Below, piece by piece: positions 7,069 through 14,942 of a stretch of DNA of 16,017 nt (its first letter is position 1; every line of letters begins with the position of its first letter). The stretch lies in NCBI GenBank assembly GCA_028696755.1, contig JAQVGK010000016.1, positions 1-16,017 of the forward strand. The letters are read 5' to 3'. Both the position numbers and the translations under genes were made by a program. This stretch comes from Bacteroidales bacterium. GTDB taxonomy: Bacteria; Bacteroidota; Bacteroidia; Bacteroidales; ML635J-15. The notes under the pieces were generated by a model. It worked only from the letters and a program-made list of their open reading frames with translations. It was not told the DNA's origin and ran no database searches.

Positions 7069-7605
7069 ATGAAAACTTGTCATCTTGTTGTGTTGCTTGC
7101 AATATCAGTGATTGTTGCGTCGTGTGGAAATGCTAAAAAGCCTTTGGCCGAGCGCAATCAGTTAACTAAAGAAATCTCCGATATGGAAAAATCTCTATTG
7201 GCAAATGATGAACCTGATGCCGACCTAGCCGATAAAATGATAAACGCTTATCTCGAATATGCCGAAAAATTTCCGCAGGATACTGTTACCCCAGAGTATT
7301 TGTTTAAGGCTTCCGAAATTGCAATGAATTTTGGTAGAGCTACCGAGGCAATAGAGTTTTTAACAAGAATAGAGAAAGATTATAAAAAGTACGACAAGTA
7401 TCCGGCTGTAATTTTTATGAAAGCCTTTATTTATGAGAATTATCTTGACGATATCAACAAAGCTGCTGATTATTACACAATTTTCGTTGAGAAATATCCC
7501 GATCACAAACTTGCACAGGATGCCAATGCTGCTTTAACTTATTTAGGGCTTGATGATGAGGAACTTATTAAACTTTTTGAGGAAAATTCACAAACCCAGA
7601 ATTAA
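7069..7605 (+). CDS. TPR-containing lipoprotein (178 aa)
   Basis: The start MKTCHLVVLLAISVIVASC is a lipoprotein signal peptide with lipobox VASC; Cys19 would be lipidated, placing the protein on the periplasmic side of a membrane. Residues about 50-160 are helical with TPR-like pairs: YLEYAEKFPQD at 61-71, YLFKASEIAMNFGRATEAIE at 77-96, and KAADYYTIFVEKYPDHKLAQ at 131-150. Such short TPR lipoproteins often act as adaptors in envelope complexes; this one's partner is unknown. The last base of its TAA stop is the first base of the comEC ATG (TAATG at 7603-7607), so translation of the two is probably coupled. A link to ComEC function is inference from this overlap. Confidence 0.85.
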   Translation: MKTCHLVVLLAISVIVASCGNAKKPLAERNQLTKEISDMEKSLLANDEPDADLADKMINAYLEYAEKFPQDTVTPEYLFKASEIAMNFGRATEAIEFLTRIEKDYKKYDKYPAVIFMKAFIYENYLDDINKAADYYTIFVEKYPDHKLAQDANAALTYLGLDDEELIKLFEENSQTQN

Positions 7606-9737
7606 TGTTTCCTGGTTTTAATGAAGAGCTTCGGAGAAATCCATTTATAAGAATAACACTGGCCTTTATTGCTGGGATTGTTGTTGCAAATCTTGTTTTT
7701 ATTCCAGTTTGGCTAACAATATTTATTTTTGTTATCACAATAGCATTGCTAATTTTCTTTAAAGTGCGGAATCGCTATGGGAACGAATTAATTAGCGGCC
7801 TGACAATAAATATTGTGATTCTAAGTGCAGGAATGTTTTTTACAACTTCATTAAACGAAAAAGCAAGAAACGATTTAGAATCATATAAAACTGGAAATCT
7901 TATCGGCATTGTTGATGAAGATCCGAAGATAAATGAAAAAACAACAACGGTAAAAATTCTTATTATTGCTGTTAGAAACGAGAATAATTGGCAATCAACG
8001 GATGGAAATACAATGCTCTATCTTGAGCGAAGCGAAGCTGCTGAAAAATTACAAACTGGCGATAAAATTATATTCAGTCCTCAGCTAAGTGAAATCGAAA
8101 ACAAAGGCAATCCCGAAGAATATGATTTTAAAAAATACTTGTCGTATAGTATGATACTTACATCCGATTATTTAAGCAGTGATGAATGGCAACTGCTGCC
8201 AGATGATGCGGCACCTGGAATCCGACATGTATTTCTTCGTTTTAGGACACAACTAGTTGGAATGCTTCAAAAATTTGGATTAAGCAATGATGAACTTGCT
8301 GTTGCTTCGGCTCTTGCTTTAGGTTATAAGGATAATCTTAGTGATGAGGTGCGCCATGCTTATTCATCGGCAGGAGCAATGCATATTCTTGCAGTGTCGG
8401 GAATGCATGTCGGAATTGTTTACGGAGTAATAGTTTTCTTGCTATCATTTTTTAAATCAGAAAAACTGAAAATCCCTAAAGTAGTTTTGTCAATAATTCT
8501 TGTTTGGGCTTATGCGGCACTTACTGGACTATCTCCATCTGTAAGCAGAGCAGCTCTAATGTTTTCGATTCTAGCTCTTGGTAAACTGCAAAAACATGGA
8601 TCAGGTTCGCTAAATGCAATCGCTGCTTCTGCATTTATTTTGCTTTTGATAAATCCATACAATCTTTACAACCTTGGTTTTCAACTTTCGTATGTTGCTG
8701 TGATCGGCATAATTTTATTGTACGAGCCGATTTATGCTATTTATAAAGTCAAAAATAAAATTCTTGACAAGGTTTGGTCACTTACTGCAGTTTCGGTTGC
8801 TGCTCAAATTGCAACTGCTCCACTATGTATGTATTATTTTCATCAATTCTCAAATTATTTTCTCATTACTAATTATTTATTAATTCCTGTTTCAACTATT
8901 GCAATTTGGTTAGTGGTTGCAGTATTTGTTTTTTCTCCAATACCAGTTGTTGCAACATTTTTAGCCCAAATTCTAGCTTTTGCGATTAAAACCATGAATT
9001 TTTTTGCGACTGGAATCGAGAGTTTGCCATTTTCGGTTACAACTGATATTCAGATTAGTTTTTCTCAATTGGTAATACTATATTTCATTATCGCTGCTCT
9101 CGCAATTTTCTTTTTCAATACGAAAATGTATCGCCATTTGTATTTTGCCGTTGCGGCTGTTATTGTTTATGTAGCTATTGGCTTGGTTGGCGATTTGCAA
9201 AATAGAAATCAGAAGTATTTTATAGTTTATAATATCAATAAAGTCACTGCCATAAATGTAATTGAAGGACGAAAAAATGTTGTTTTTGCAGCCCTCGACT
9301 CAACAACTAACAGGCAAATCGAGTTTTCGGCAAAAAACAACTGGTTGAAAAAAGGTTTGGAGTCTGAAAAGTACATTAATCTAAAAGCAGGAAAGGAAAC
9401 TGTGTTGTCGAATGTGGCAGCAACCGATAATACAAGTGTTTTTTATAAACGAAAGTTTATATCATTCGGAGAATATAAGGCATTTGTTGTGGATGATGAT
9501 TTTAAAGCTCTGATTTTGGATGAGAATTATAAAAAACCACAAGTCGATTTTCTTATATTGAGCAATAATCCCAGTCTTAGTCTTACCGAAATTTTGGATT
9601 ATTTTGACTTTAATATGATTATTATCGCCAGTTCTAATTCGCAGAAAAACCTTGACAAATGGAAAGCCGAGAACGCTAGCTTAAAACTTGATGTTTTTGA
9701 TGTTGCAGAGCAGGGGGCTTTTGTTTTGAGTTACTAG
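7605..9737 (+). CDS. comEC: ComEC/Rec2-family membrane protein, lacking a recognisable metallo-beta-lactamase motif
   Basis: ComEC forms the inner-membrane channel for single-stranded DNA in natural transformation. The 710 residues comprise N-terminal membrane segments (about 15-82), a soluble DUF4131/OB-like part (about 95-190, with GNPEEYDFKKYL at 168-179), and the multi-span Competence domain (about 225-505). Family hallmarks are ALALGYKDNL at 235-244, HILAVSGMHVGIVYG at 260-274 and LTGLSPSVSRAALMF at 306-320. The C-terminal part (about 535-710) is soluble but lacks the HxHxDH metal motif of ComEC proteins with a nuclease-like metallo-beta-lactamase domain; it keeps VDFLILSNNPSLSL at 647-660. 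That reduced C-terminus is, to my knowledge, common in Bacteroidota. It ends in TAG, facing the convergent 9812-10063 gene. A role in DNA uptake is likely but cannot be proved from sequence. Confidence 0.88.
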   Translation: MFPGFNEELRRNPFIRITLAFIAGIVVANLVFIPVWLTIFIFVITIALLIFFKVRNRYGNELISGLTINIVILSAGMFFTTSLNEKARNDLESYKTGNLIGIVDEDPKINEKTTTVKILIIAVRNENNWQSTDGNTMLYLERSEAAEKLQTGDKIIFSPQLSEIENKGNPEEYDFKKYLSYSMILTSDYLSSDEWQLLPDDAAPGIRHVFLRFRTQLVGMLQKFGLSNDELAVASALALGYKDNLSDEVRHAYSSAGAMHILAVSGMHVGIVYGVIVFLLSFFKSEKLKIPKVVLSIILVWAYAALTGLSPSVSRAALMFSILALGKLQKHGSGSLNAIAASAFILLLINPYNLYNLGFQLSYVAVIGIILLYEPIYAIYKVKNKILDKVWSLTAVSVAAQIATAPLCMYYFHQFSNYFLITNYLLIPVSTIAIWLVVAVFVFSPIPVVATFLAQILAFAIKTMNFFATGIESLPFSVTTDIQISFSQLVILYFIIAALAIFFFNTKMYRHLYFAVAAVIVYVAIGLVGDLQNRNQKYFIVYNINKVTAINVIEGRKNVVFAALDSTTNRQIEFSAKNNWLKKGLESEKYINLKAGKETVLSNVAATDNTSVFYKRKFISFGEYKAFVVDDDFKALILDENYKKPQVDFLILSNNPSLSLTEILDYFDFNMIIIASSNSQKNLDKWKAENASLKLDVFDVAEQGAFVLSY

Positions 9738-9811
9738 ATGTGTGGAGTTATGGCTTTCAAGACTAGTTATGAAATTTGCAACACAAATTTTAAAAACCCA
9801 TAACCCGAAAT

Positions 9812-10063
9812 CTATAACCCGAAACTTCCGTAAAACACCCTAATAAAAATATGCACTCCCGATCGTAGTTCGCTTACTTCATCAATTCGATAATTTCGGC
9901 TTTCACTTAGTCGATCAACAACTTCATTTTTATCAACGTCTTCCGAAATTATTATTTCAAGAATTTCACCATCGTTTAAAGATTGAAGTGCTTCCAGAGT
10001 ATTTTCAATAATTTCATCAATTTTTTGATTTCTGAAATCGGCAATTTCGCTTACGTTATTCAT
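9812..10063 (-). CDS. Small TusA/DUF2249-like protein without cysteine (83 aa)
   Basis: A short acidic cytoplasmic protein with no signal peptide. The pattern LEALQSLNDGEILEIIISED (24-43) followed by SGVHIFIRVF near the C-terminus looks like the two-layer fold of TusA and DUF2249 proteins. The TusA CPxP active-site motif is absent, and the protein has no cysteine, so sulfur transfer by the usual route is excluded. The family call is tentative. The ATG at 10063 directly follows the TAA of the 848-residue surface protein gene upstream (TAAATG), so the two are almost surely co-transcribed and translationally coupled. That pairing of a cytoplasmic protein with an exported one is odd. The TAG stop lies 74 bp from the convergent comEC end. 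Confidence 0.65.
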   Translation of the reverse strand: MNNVSEIADFRNQKIDEIIENTLEALQSLNDGEILEIIISEDVDKNEVVDRLSESRNYRIDEVSELRSGVHIFIRVFYGSFGL

Positions 10064-12610
10064 TTATTTTACTTTAATAAATTTAGTTTTTGATTTTTCT
10101 GTTTTTACAAAATATACTCCTTGTGCAAGATCTGAAATATCATTAACCCCAGATGTAACATCACGTACCTTCGTTCCATACAGTGTATAAATAGACGCTT
10201 TTCCTCCAAAACCTTCAATTCTAATGAAGTCGGATGCTGGATTCGGGTAAATCTCTATTGACTCAGAAATTTGATCTTCGACAGAAACTAGCCCACCAGT
10301 TACTTTAAAATCCCAAATTCCTCGTCCATATGTTCCGAATCTTACAGTTTCCTCGCTCAAATCAAAATCAACAGTCCAATAAACCTGATCTGGGGCAGAG
10401 TTTTGAGCAAGATCGTACCAGCGATTTTCAGTCTTTATAAAAACATAAGGTCCTACATCAGTTGCTGCAAAAAGATAACTGTCGTTTGGTGTTGAAACCA
10501 TTTCGTAAACCATTGTTGATGGCATTCCTGTGCTCATCGGCAAAAAGCTAGATCCGTTATTTATTGATTTATACACTGGTGGATTTGAGTAACCAGAGCC
10601 TGCAACATAAACCACACCAAGTGTTTCGTTTGATGGAACAATTGCTGCACCATAAAGATAATTTCCGTCGGGTCCATCGAATGAATTATTCAGAGTCCAA
10701 GTATTTCCGCCATCGGTAGAACTAAAAAACTCTCCGTTTCCATTCATTACATATCGATAGTCGGTATTTAAAGGCGAAAATGCCATTGCCGAAATTGCTG
10801 TGGCTCCTGAGTTTCCGCTAAAATCGTATGCAAGTTCGTTCACGGTTACATTTCCCATGCTGTAAATCATCTCGAAAATATGTGTTCCGCTGCCAGTTGT
10901 CCCTCCGCCTAAGTAACATATGTTTGGTGCAACAGGATGTGGCATGAGTGGTGGTATCCAAAACTGACCGCTGCATTCAAATTCCCACCAGTATGAGTTG
11001 TATGGTGAGCCTGTGGCCGATGGATAATAAGCTGCAAATCCCGGATAAACCATCCATACACTGTTGCCACCATCTCCCGAAACGATATGCCCGTAATCGC
11101 CACTTAATATTTGTGTAAACTCTGCGGTTCCTGTTCCAGTATTTGAATTACAAAGCTGATAACCTTGGTCTTGTGACCCTGCAAAAATATAATTTGAGTT
11201 TGTTCGGTGCGAATAAACAGAATAAAACTGAGCAATATTGTGATCGAGCATCGAGATGTTTTTTACTGTCTGTAGCTGATTATGCGAAATGTATGTTCCT
11301 CCATCGGTATTAATGTAAATAAACTCATTGTTCTCTGCATCAATATATGAGTTTATGCCAGGAATGTCGGCATGTAATTTATTTTCAATATCGCTGTAAT
11401 ATTCTCCCCATTCATTAATCCTTGTCCAGTTGCTTCCACCGTTTGTGCTGCGATAGCATTCTACACCTCCATAATAAAGTGTGTTTGGAAACTTTTGCGA
11501 AACAATAAAACTGTTTTTCATAAATGGACTTTGGTTGATGCTTCCTTTAGCAGTCCAGTTAACTCCGCCGTCGGACGATTGATAGAACTCAACGTAATCG
11601 GTATTGTAAACTCCAACGTATAGGTAAGTTTCAGTTTCTGTTTCGCAACCCGATAATAGAATTCCTCCAGGATTGGTAATGTCGGGACTCCCTAAATAAT
11701 CGACCGAAAAATCTGATGGATCAACAACATATTGAGCATCTGATGCAAAAATATAGCAAACTTCTCCTTCACGATCACACCAAATATCGAATTTATCTTC
11801 GCTACCAAATTCTGACTCGAGCCACGACTGCTTTTTTACAAAAGAAACCCCAGCATTTGTAGAAACATATAGAGAGGTTTGTTTTTCCCAGTCATTATAA
11901 TTCCACTCCATTGCTAAAAGATAAATTGTGCGTTGTGCATCATCGGCAACAACAGATTTTATTACATAACCCCAATCAGCAATATTACTTAAGCCAGTAG
12001 AGGCTGTCCATGTTTGTCCATCATCATCGGAATAATAAAATCCTGGTATGCCCCATCCTCCCGAAGCAACCAATAGTCGAGGATCTTCGAAATTAGCAAT
12101 TTTACGAATCATCTTTATGTCGTCGATTTTAAAATTGTCGTTTAAAACACGCCAGCCATTACCATTCAAATCGGCTTTCCAGATGTTTCCACCAGAACTT
12201 GCGCAATAAATTGAGTCGATTTCTGGGTCATATTCGGTATAATGTGTTCGCCCTGCCAGATTTTTGCTTCCGGTTTCGCGCCAGTTTCCGATCAGAATGT
12301 CTTCGATATTTACTGTTCCACTTTTACTATATCCATAATTTCGGCGTTGTTCGGCTTTTTCTTTTCTTACCATATAATTAATAGTACGCCAATTAACACC
12401 ACTATCGCATTTGTGCATTTGATCGATCCATTCCAAACGATTTTTCCACTCACCACCTTCATCATTTTCTTTAACAACCTGAGTGGATTTAGGTTGAGGA
12501 TTGATTTTGTCAGATTCATTTGAAACTTGTGAACATCCGTTTAAAATAAAAACTGAGAGAATAATACTTGCTAAGAAACCGAAAATGATTTTAAAATTGT
12601 TATTTGCCAT
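10064..12610 (-). CDS. Exported Asp-box (BNR) beta-propeller protein with lipobox and T9SS tail (848 aa)
   Basis: Residues 1-26 form a signal peptide ending FILNGC; Cys26 fits a lipoprotein signal, although Asn at -2 is unusual. NLAGRTHYTEYDPEIDSIYC (117-136) starts a beta-propeller of the kind found in sialidase, xyloglucanase and sortilin-like proteins. Asp-box motifs SxDxGxxW or close variants occur at 194-201 (SDDDGQTW), 250-257, 345-352 (SSDGGVNW), 388-395 (STNGGSNW), 631-638 (STDGGNTW) and 682-689. GTYGRGIWDFKV (759-770) closes the propeller. A T9SS type A tail follows at about 780-848 (IEIYPNPASDF, ending KFIKVK). No catalytic residue set is recognisable, so this may be a binding or structural surface protein. 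Having both a lipobox and a T9SS tail is unexpected. Its stop abuts the start of the 9812-10063 gene. Confidence 0.88.
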   Translation of the reverse strand: MANNNFKIIFGFLASIILSVFILNGCSQVSNESDKINPQPKSTQVVKENDEGGEWKNRLEWIDQMHKCDSGVNWRTINYMVRKEKAEQRRNYGYSKSGTVNIEDILIGNWRETGSKNLAGRTHYTEYDPEIDSIYCASSGGNIWKADLNGNGWRVLNDNFKIDDIKMIRKIANFEDPRLLVASGGWGIPGFYYSDDDGQTWTASTGLSNIADWGYVIKSVVADDAQRTIYLLAMEWNYNDWEKQTSLYVSTNAGVSFVKKQSWLESEFGSEDKFDIWCDREGEVCYIFASDAQYVVDPSDFSVDYLGSPDITNPGGILLSGCETETETYLYVGVYNTDYVEFYQSSDGGVNWTAKGSINQSPFMKNSFIVSQKFPNTLYYGGVECYRSTNGGSNWTRINEWGEYYSDIENKLHADIPGINSYIDAENNEFIYINTDGGTYISHNQLQTVKNISMLDHNIAQFYSVYSHRTNSNYIFAGSQDQGYQLCNSNTGTGTAEFTQILSGDYGHIVSGDGGNSVWMVYPGFAAYYPSATGSPYNSYWWEFECSGQFWIPPLMPHPVAPNICYLGGGTTGSGTHIFEMIYSMGNVTVNELAYDFSGNSGATAISAMAFSPLNTDYRYVMNGNGEFFSSTDGGNTWTLNNSFDGPDGNYLYGAAIVPSNETLGVVYVAGSGYSNPPVYKSINNGSSFLPMSTGMPSTMVYEMVSTPNDSYLFAATDVGPYVFIKTENRWYDLAQNSAPDQVYWTVDFDLSEETVRFGTYGRGIWDFKVTGGLVSVEDQISESIEIYPNPASDFIRIEGFGGKASIYTLYGTKVRDVTSGVNDISDLAQGVYFVKTEKSKTKFIKVK

Positions 12611-12630
12611 CTTTCTGAGTTTAATTAGTG

Positions 12631-12638
12631 CAAATTTA
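12631..12638 (-). promoter_or_regulatory. -7 box of the Asp-box protein gene
   Basis: On the minus strand this reads TAAATTTG, matching TAnnTTTG, and ends 20 bases before the ATG at 12610. No clear TTG is seen at the -33 distance. An AGAAAG next to the start may help ribosome binding. It faces the regulator's box at 12800-12807 across a 222-bp divergent gap. Confidence 0.5.
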
Positions 12639-12799
12639 TCAAAATAATTGACTGTTGTAATTTTTTTAATGTAAACATGATAGTTTTTGGGATTTGTGTA
12701 ATGTGCTGATAATCAATGGTATAAGTTTGATTTTGATTGAAAATCAATAAAAAAATGTATTCATAATTATTTTAATGTCTAGTTTGCGATTAGTACTTA

Positions 12800-12807
12800 T
12801 ATATTTG
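12800..12807 (+). promoter_or_regulatory. -7 box of the TPR-HTH regulator gene
   Basis: TATATTTG matches TAnnTTTG and lies 25 bases before the ATG at 12833. A TTTG at 12783-12786 is only 13 bases upstream, closer than the usual -33 spacing, so the upstream element is doubtful. Confidence 0.45.
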
Positions 12808-12832
12808 CGCGCATAACTTGAAAAACCAAAAA

Positions 12833-13309
12833 ATGCAATCACTGTTGATGTTAAAATTTATTCGAACAAGCTCAAGTGTAGTTTTATTTTCAATATTGTT
12901 TTTGGTAACTTCATGTGATGATTGCCTAACAAAACAATGCGGTAAAAATCACGAGTCAAATCGTGAAACGAATGAGTTTTTTGCTGAGCTAACAGATCTA
13001 TATAATGTGAATCCTGATTCGGCAGTTATTGTTGCTGAACTAAAAGAGATGGAATATTTGAAGTCGGGTAGAAATACTGATTTAGTGAGGCTTTACAGCT
13101 TTATGTCGGAATTATATCAGTATCGCAAAAATGATGAGGCTAAAGCTCTACATTATATAACATTAGCATTAGAGGTTTGTGCCGAAAATCCAGAGCTTGA
13201 TTTTGATAAAACATTCTTATACATAAACACTGGAAATATTCTTTACAGGTATCAAATGTATGATGAGGCGATTTATATTTACAGTCAGATTCCCACCGAA
13301 TGTGAATAG
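12833..13309 (+). CDS. TPR/AraC-HTH membrane regulator, N-terminal fragment (ends at in-frame TAG)
   Basis: This is the front part of a gene that continues in the same frame after a TAG at 13307-13309. From the ATG at 12833 it gives 158 residues; a TTG at 12818 would add five. The first 28 residues (MQSLLMLKFIRTSSSVVLFS then ILFLVTSC) form a signal peptide with a possible lipobox LVTSC, so the sensor part lies outside the inner membrane. TPR-like helices follow, including SFMSELYQYRKNDEAKALHY and YINTGNILYRYQMYDEAIYI. It breaks off after PTECE, between helices, which suggests a truncated rather than complete protein. It is divergent from the Asp-box protein gene, which could be a target; that is inference from position only. 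Confidence 0.75.
   Translation: MQSLLMLKFIRTSSSVVLFSILFLVTSCDDCLTKQCGKNHESNRETNEFFAELTDLYNVNPDSAVIVAELKEMEYLKSGRNTDLVRLYSFMSELYQYRKNDEAKALHYITLALEVCAENPELDFDKTFLYINTGNILYRYQMYDEAIYIYSQIPTECE
13307..13309 (+). other. In-frame amber codon interrupting the regulator gene
   Basis: The frame from 12833 meets TAG here and then stays open from 13310 (YLKPQTNTLIDNNIALSY) to 14635. TPR-like sequence is present on both sides without a gap. A single base change from CAG, GAG or AAG would produce it. TAG is a true stop for the genes ending at 1167, 9737 and 9812, so codon reassignment is unlikely. Confidence 0.85.
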
Positions 13310-13354
13310 TACCTGAAACCGCAGACAAATACACTAATTGATAATAATATAGCC

Positions 13355-14635
13355 TTGTCGTACATGGCGCTGTCGGAATGTGACTCGGCTGTTTATTATT
13401 TTAATCATTCTTTAAATTTTATTAAACAATCTGGAATTTCGCGTCCACTGCTTACAATTCAGTACTATAATTATATGAGCTCGCTTGGATTGCAATGTGG
13501 ATTTTCTGATTCGATACCCGAATACTTTCGAAAAGTGTCGTCAATCTACAAAGCTATAGATTACATAATTGCAAATGGACCAAGTGAGTATTGTGAAATT
13601 TACCAGAATAACATTCAGCTCGAATATTGTACTAATAAAATTAGGTCATTTGATAAGATGGCAGAATATTTTATAAACAATCAAAAGCCTGATTCTGCTG
13701 CATCGCTTTTAGAACAAGGACTTTTGTATGCAAAAAAATCAAAGGTCTGTGTTTGGTGCTCAAACACTTTTCAGTCTTTGTCAAAATATTATTTTGAAAT
13801 GGACAGTACTGATATAGCGATACTTTACCTGGATTCGGCACTTTTGTCGGCAAATAGCTCGGGAAAAAATTATCTGAATTTGATGGGGATTTACGATTCG
13901 TATGCGGAGCTCTACCAGGAGAATTATGATGAAGAAAAGAAGAATGATGCTGTAGAGCTTTCAAAGAAATATCAGGACAGTATTAAAATTGAAAAGAACT
14001 CTGAAGAAACACTGCTTAAAAAGATAGAACTTGCTGTTGTTCCCGTTCAATTGGCGATGAAAAATGTTGAGTTAAGTAAAGCCAATCAGCAAAGAGTAAT
14101 CGATCGACAGAGCTATTTTATTAAGCTTTTACTTGCTGGAATTGTTTTTATAATTTTTGCCTTATTATTTTACTATCGTCTATACCGCAATTTGAAAATA
14201 ACTCAGCAAGAGCTTGCAAAAAGAACTTTAGAAACTTTTAAAACTGGCAGCGAGAAACAAACTGCTGGCAGAGCAGGAGATGCGGCTGAGGCTGCTCTGG
14301 CTTTGAAATTTGAAGAGGAAATTGTAAATCGGAAAGCATTTGTAGAATCTGGAATTAGCTTAAACTCTGTTGCCGAACGCCTCGAAAGCAACAGATCGTA
14401 TGTATCTGCTCTTATAAATAATGCTTACGGAATGAATTTTAATGATTATATCAATAAGTTAAGGATTGAGGAAGCCTGTAGCAGAATTTGCACCAATACA
14501 AACCCAAATTTTACAATCGACCATCTTTATTCGGAGGTTGGCTTTACTGGTAAATCTACCTTCTACACAGCATTTAAAAAATATACAGGGGTTACTCCTG
14601 CAGTTTTCTTTAAAATGAATTCGGGAGTTAAGTAA
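13355..14635 (+). CDS. TPR/AraC-HTH membrane regulator, C-terminal fragment (TPR, membrane helix, HTH)
   Basis: This is the rest of the interrupted gene; the frame is open from 13310, with a TTG at 13355 and an ATG at 13364 as the only early starts. Counting from 13355: TPR-like helices about 1-215 (SYMALSECDSAVYYFNHSLN, KPDSAASLLEQGLLYAKKSK), a coiled stretch 215-252, one membrane helix 256-274 (IKLLLAGIVFIIFALLFYY), a linker, and an AraC-type DNA-binding domain about 333-420. The latter has two helix-turn-helix units: ISLNSVAERLESNRSYVSAL and FTIDHLYSEVGFTGKSTFYT. This layout (exported TPR sensor, membrane helix, cytoplasmic HTH) is a known Bacteroidota regulator form. Without the N-terminal signal peptide this half would be misplaced if made alone, so the locus is either a recent pseudogene or depends on readthrough. 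Confidence 0.8.
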   Translation: MSYMALSECDSAVYYFNHSLNFIKQSGISRPLLTIQYYNYMSSLGLQCGFSDSIPEYFRKVSSIYKAIDYIIANGPSEYCEIYQNNIQLEYCTNKIRSFDKMAEYFINNQKPDSAASLLEQGLLYAKKSKVCVWCSNTFQSLSKYYFEMDSTDIAILYLDSALLSANSSGKNYLNLMGIYDSYAELYQENYDEEKKNDAVELSKKYQDSIKIEKNSEETLLKKIELAVVPVQLAMKNVELSKANQQRVIDRQSYFIKLLLAGIVFIIFALLFYYRLYRNLKITQQELAKRTLETFKTGSEKQTAGRAGDAAEAALALKFEEEIVNRKAFVESGISLNSVAERLESNRSYVSALINNAYGMNFNDYINKLRIEEACSRICTNTNPNFTIDHLYSEVGFTGKSTFYTAFKKYTGVTPAVFFKMNSGVK

Positions 14636-14942
14636 TGTTCTCTTGCAATACTCTGTAGGTCAAATTCATGAATTTGACCTACTAATCGTATTGCAAGCAA
14701 AATTTGTAAATAGATTTCCAAAATTGTAAAAATTATGATTCTGGAATTTTATAAAATCATAATTGCTTTCTGTTTAGATCTTATCTGTTTGTTTTGTTGC
14801 AATCGGTGTGGGATTATTTGTTTTAAAGATCCTCACAAATTTATTTCAAAAAATCAAATTGTACAATACTGAAAAACTAAAATTTCCAATATTTAAAGGT
14901 AGCAGGTATTTTCGCGACATTAAACCTGAAAAAAACTATAAA
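14636..14942. other. 307-bp region with a hairpin and a probable coding remnant
   Basis: The left part holds the 56-nt hairpin at 14642-14697. From 14735 a short frame starts with ATG and reads MILEFYKIIIAFCLDLICLF before stopping at 14872. From 14778 the frame of the downstream glycine-rich protein is open and reads VAIGVGLFVLKILTNLFQK (14796-14852) and then a charged, coding-like stretch up to the ATG at 14943. Read together they suggest a longer gene start broken by a one-base shift. Confidence 0.5.
14642..14697. repeat. Long hairpin containing a 28-bp perfect palindrome
   Basis: Bases 14655-14682 are a perfect palindrome (GTAGGTCAAATTCA followed by its complement). Outer arms CTTGCAATAC (14642-14651) and GTATTGCAAG (14688-14697) pair over 10 bp, with small internal loops of 3 and 5 nt. 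It starts 7 bp after the regulator's stop codon. There is no T-run on either side, so it is not a standard intrinsic terminator, though it could end or protect the transcript, or be a dispersed hairpin repeat. Confidence 0.75.

Noticed and set aside
9790..9830. Tandem ATAACCCGAAA units at the comEC end as a terminator or repeat array
   Set aside because: Only two or three imperfect units exist, partly inside the 9812-10063 coding frame, with no stable stem.
12818..12832. TTG at 12818 as start of the regulator
   Set aside because: It adds only five residues before an ATG, and the signal peptide is complete from the ATG at 12833. It cannot be fully excluded.
13307..13309. Reassignment of TAG to an amino acid
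   Set aside because: Genes at 1167-2921, 7605-9737 and 9812-10063 end in TAG at natural C-termini, so TAG works as a stop in this organism.
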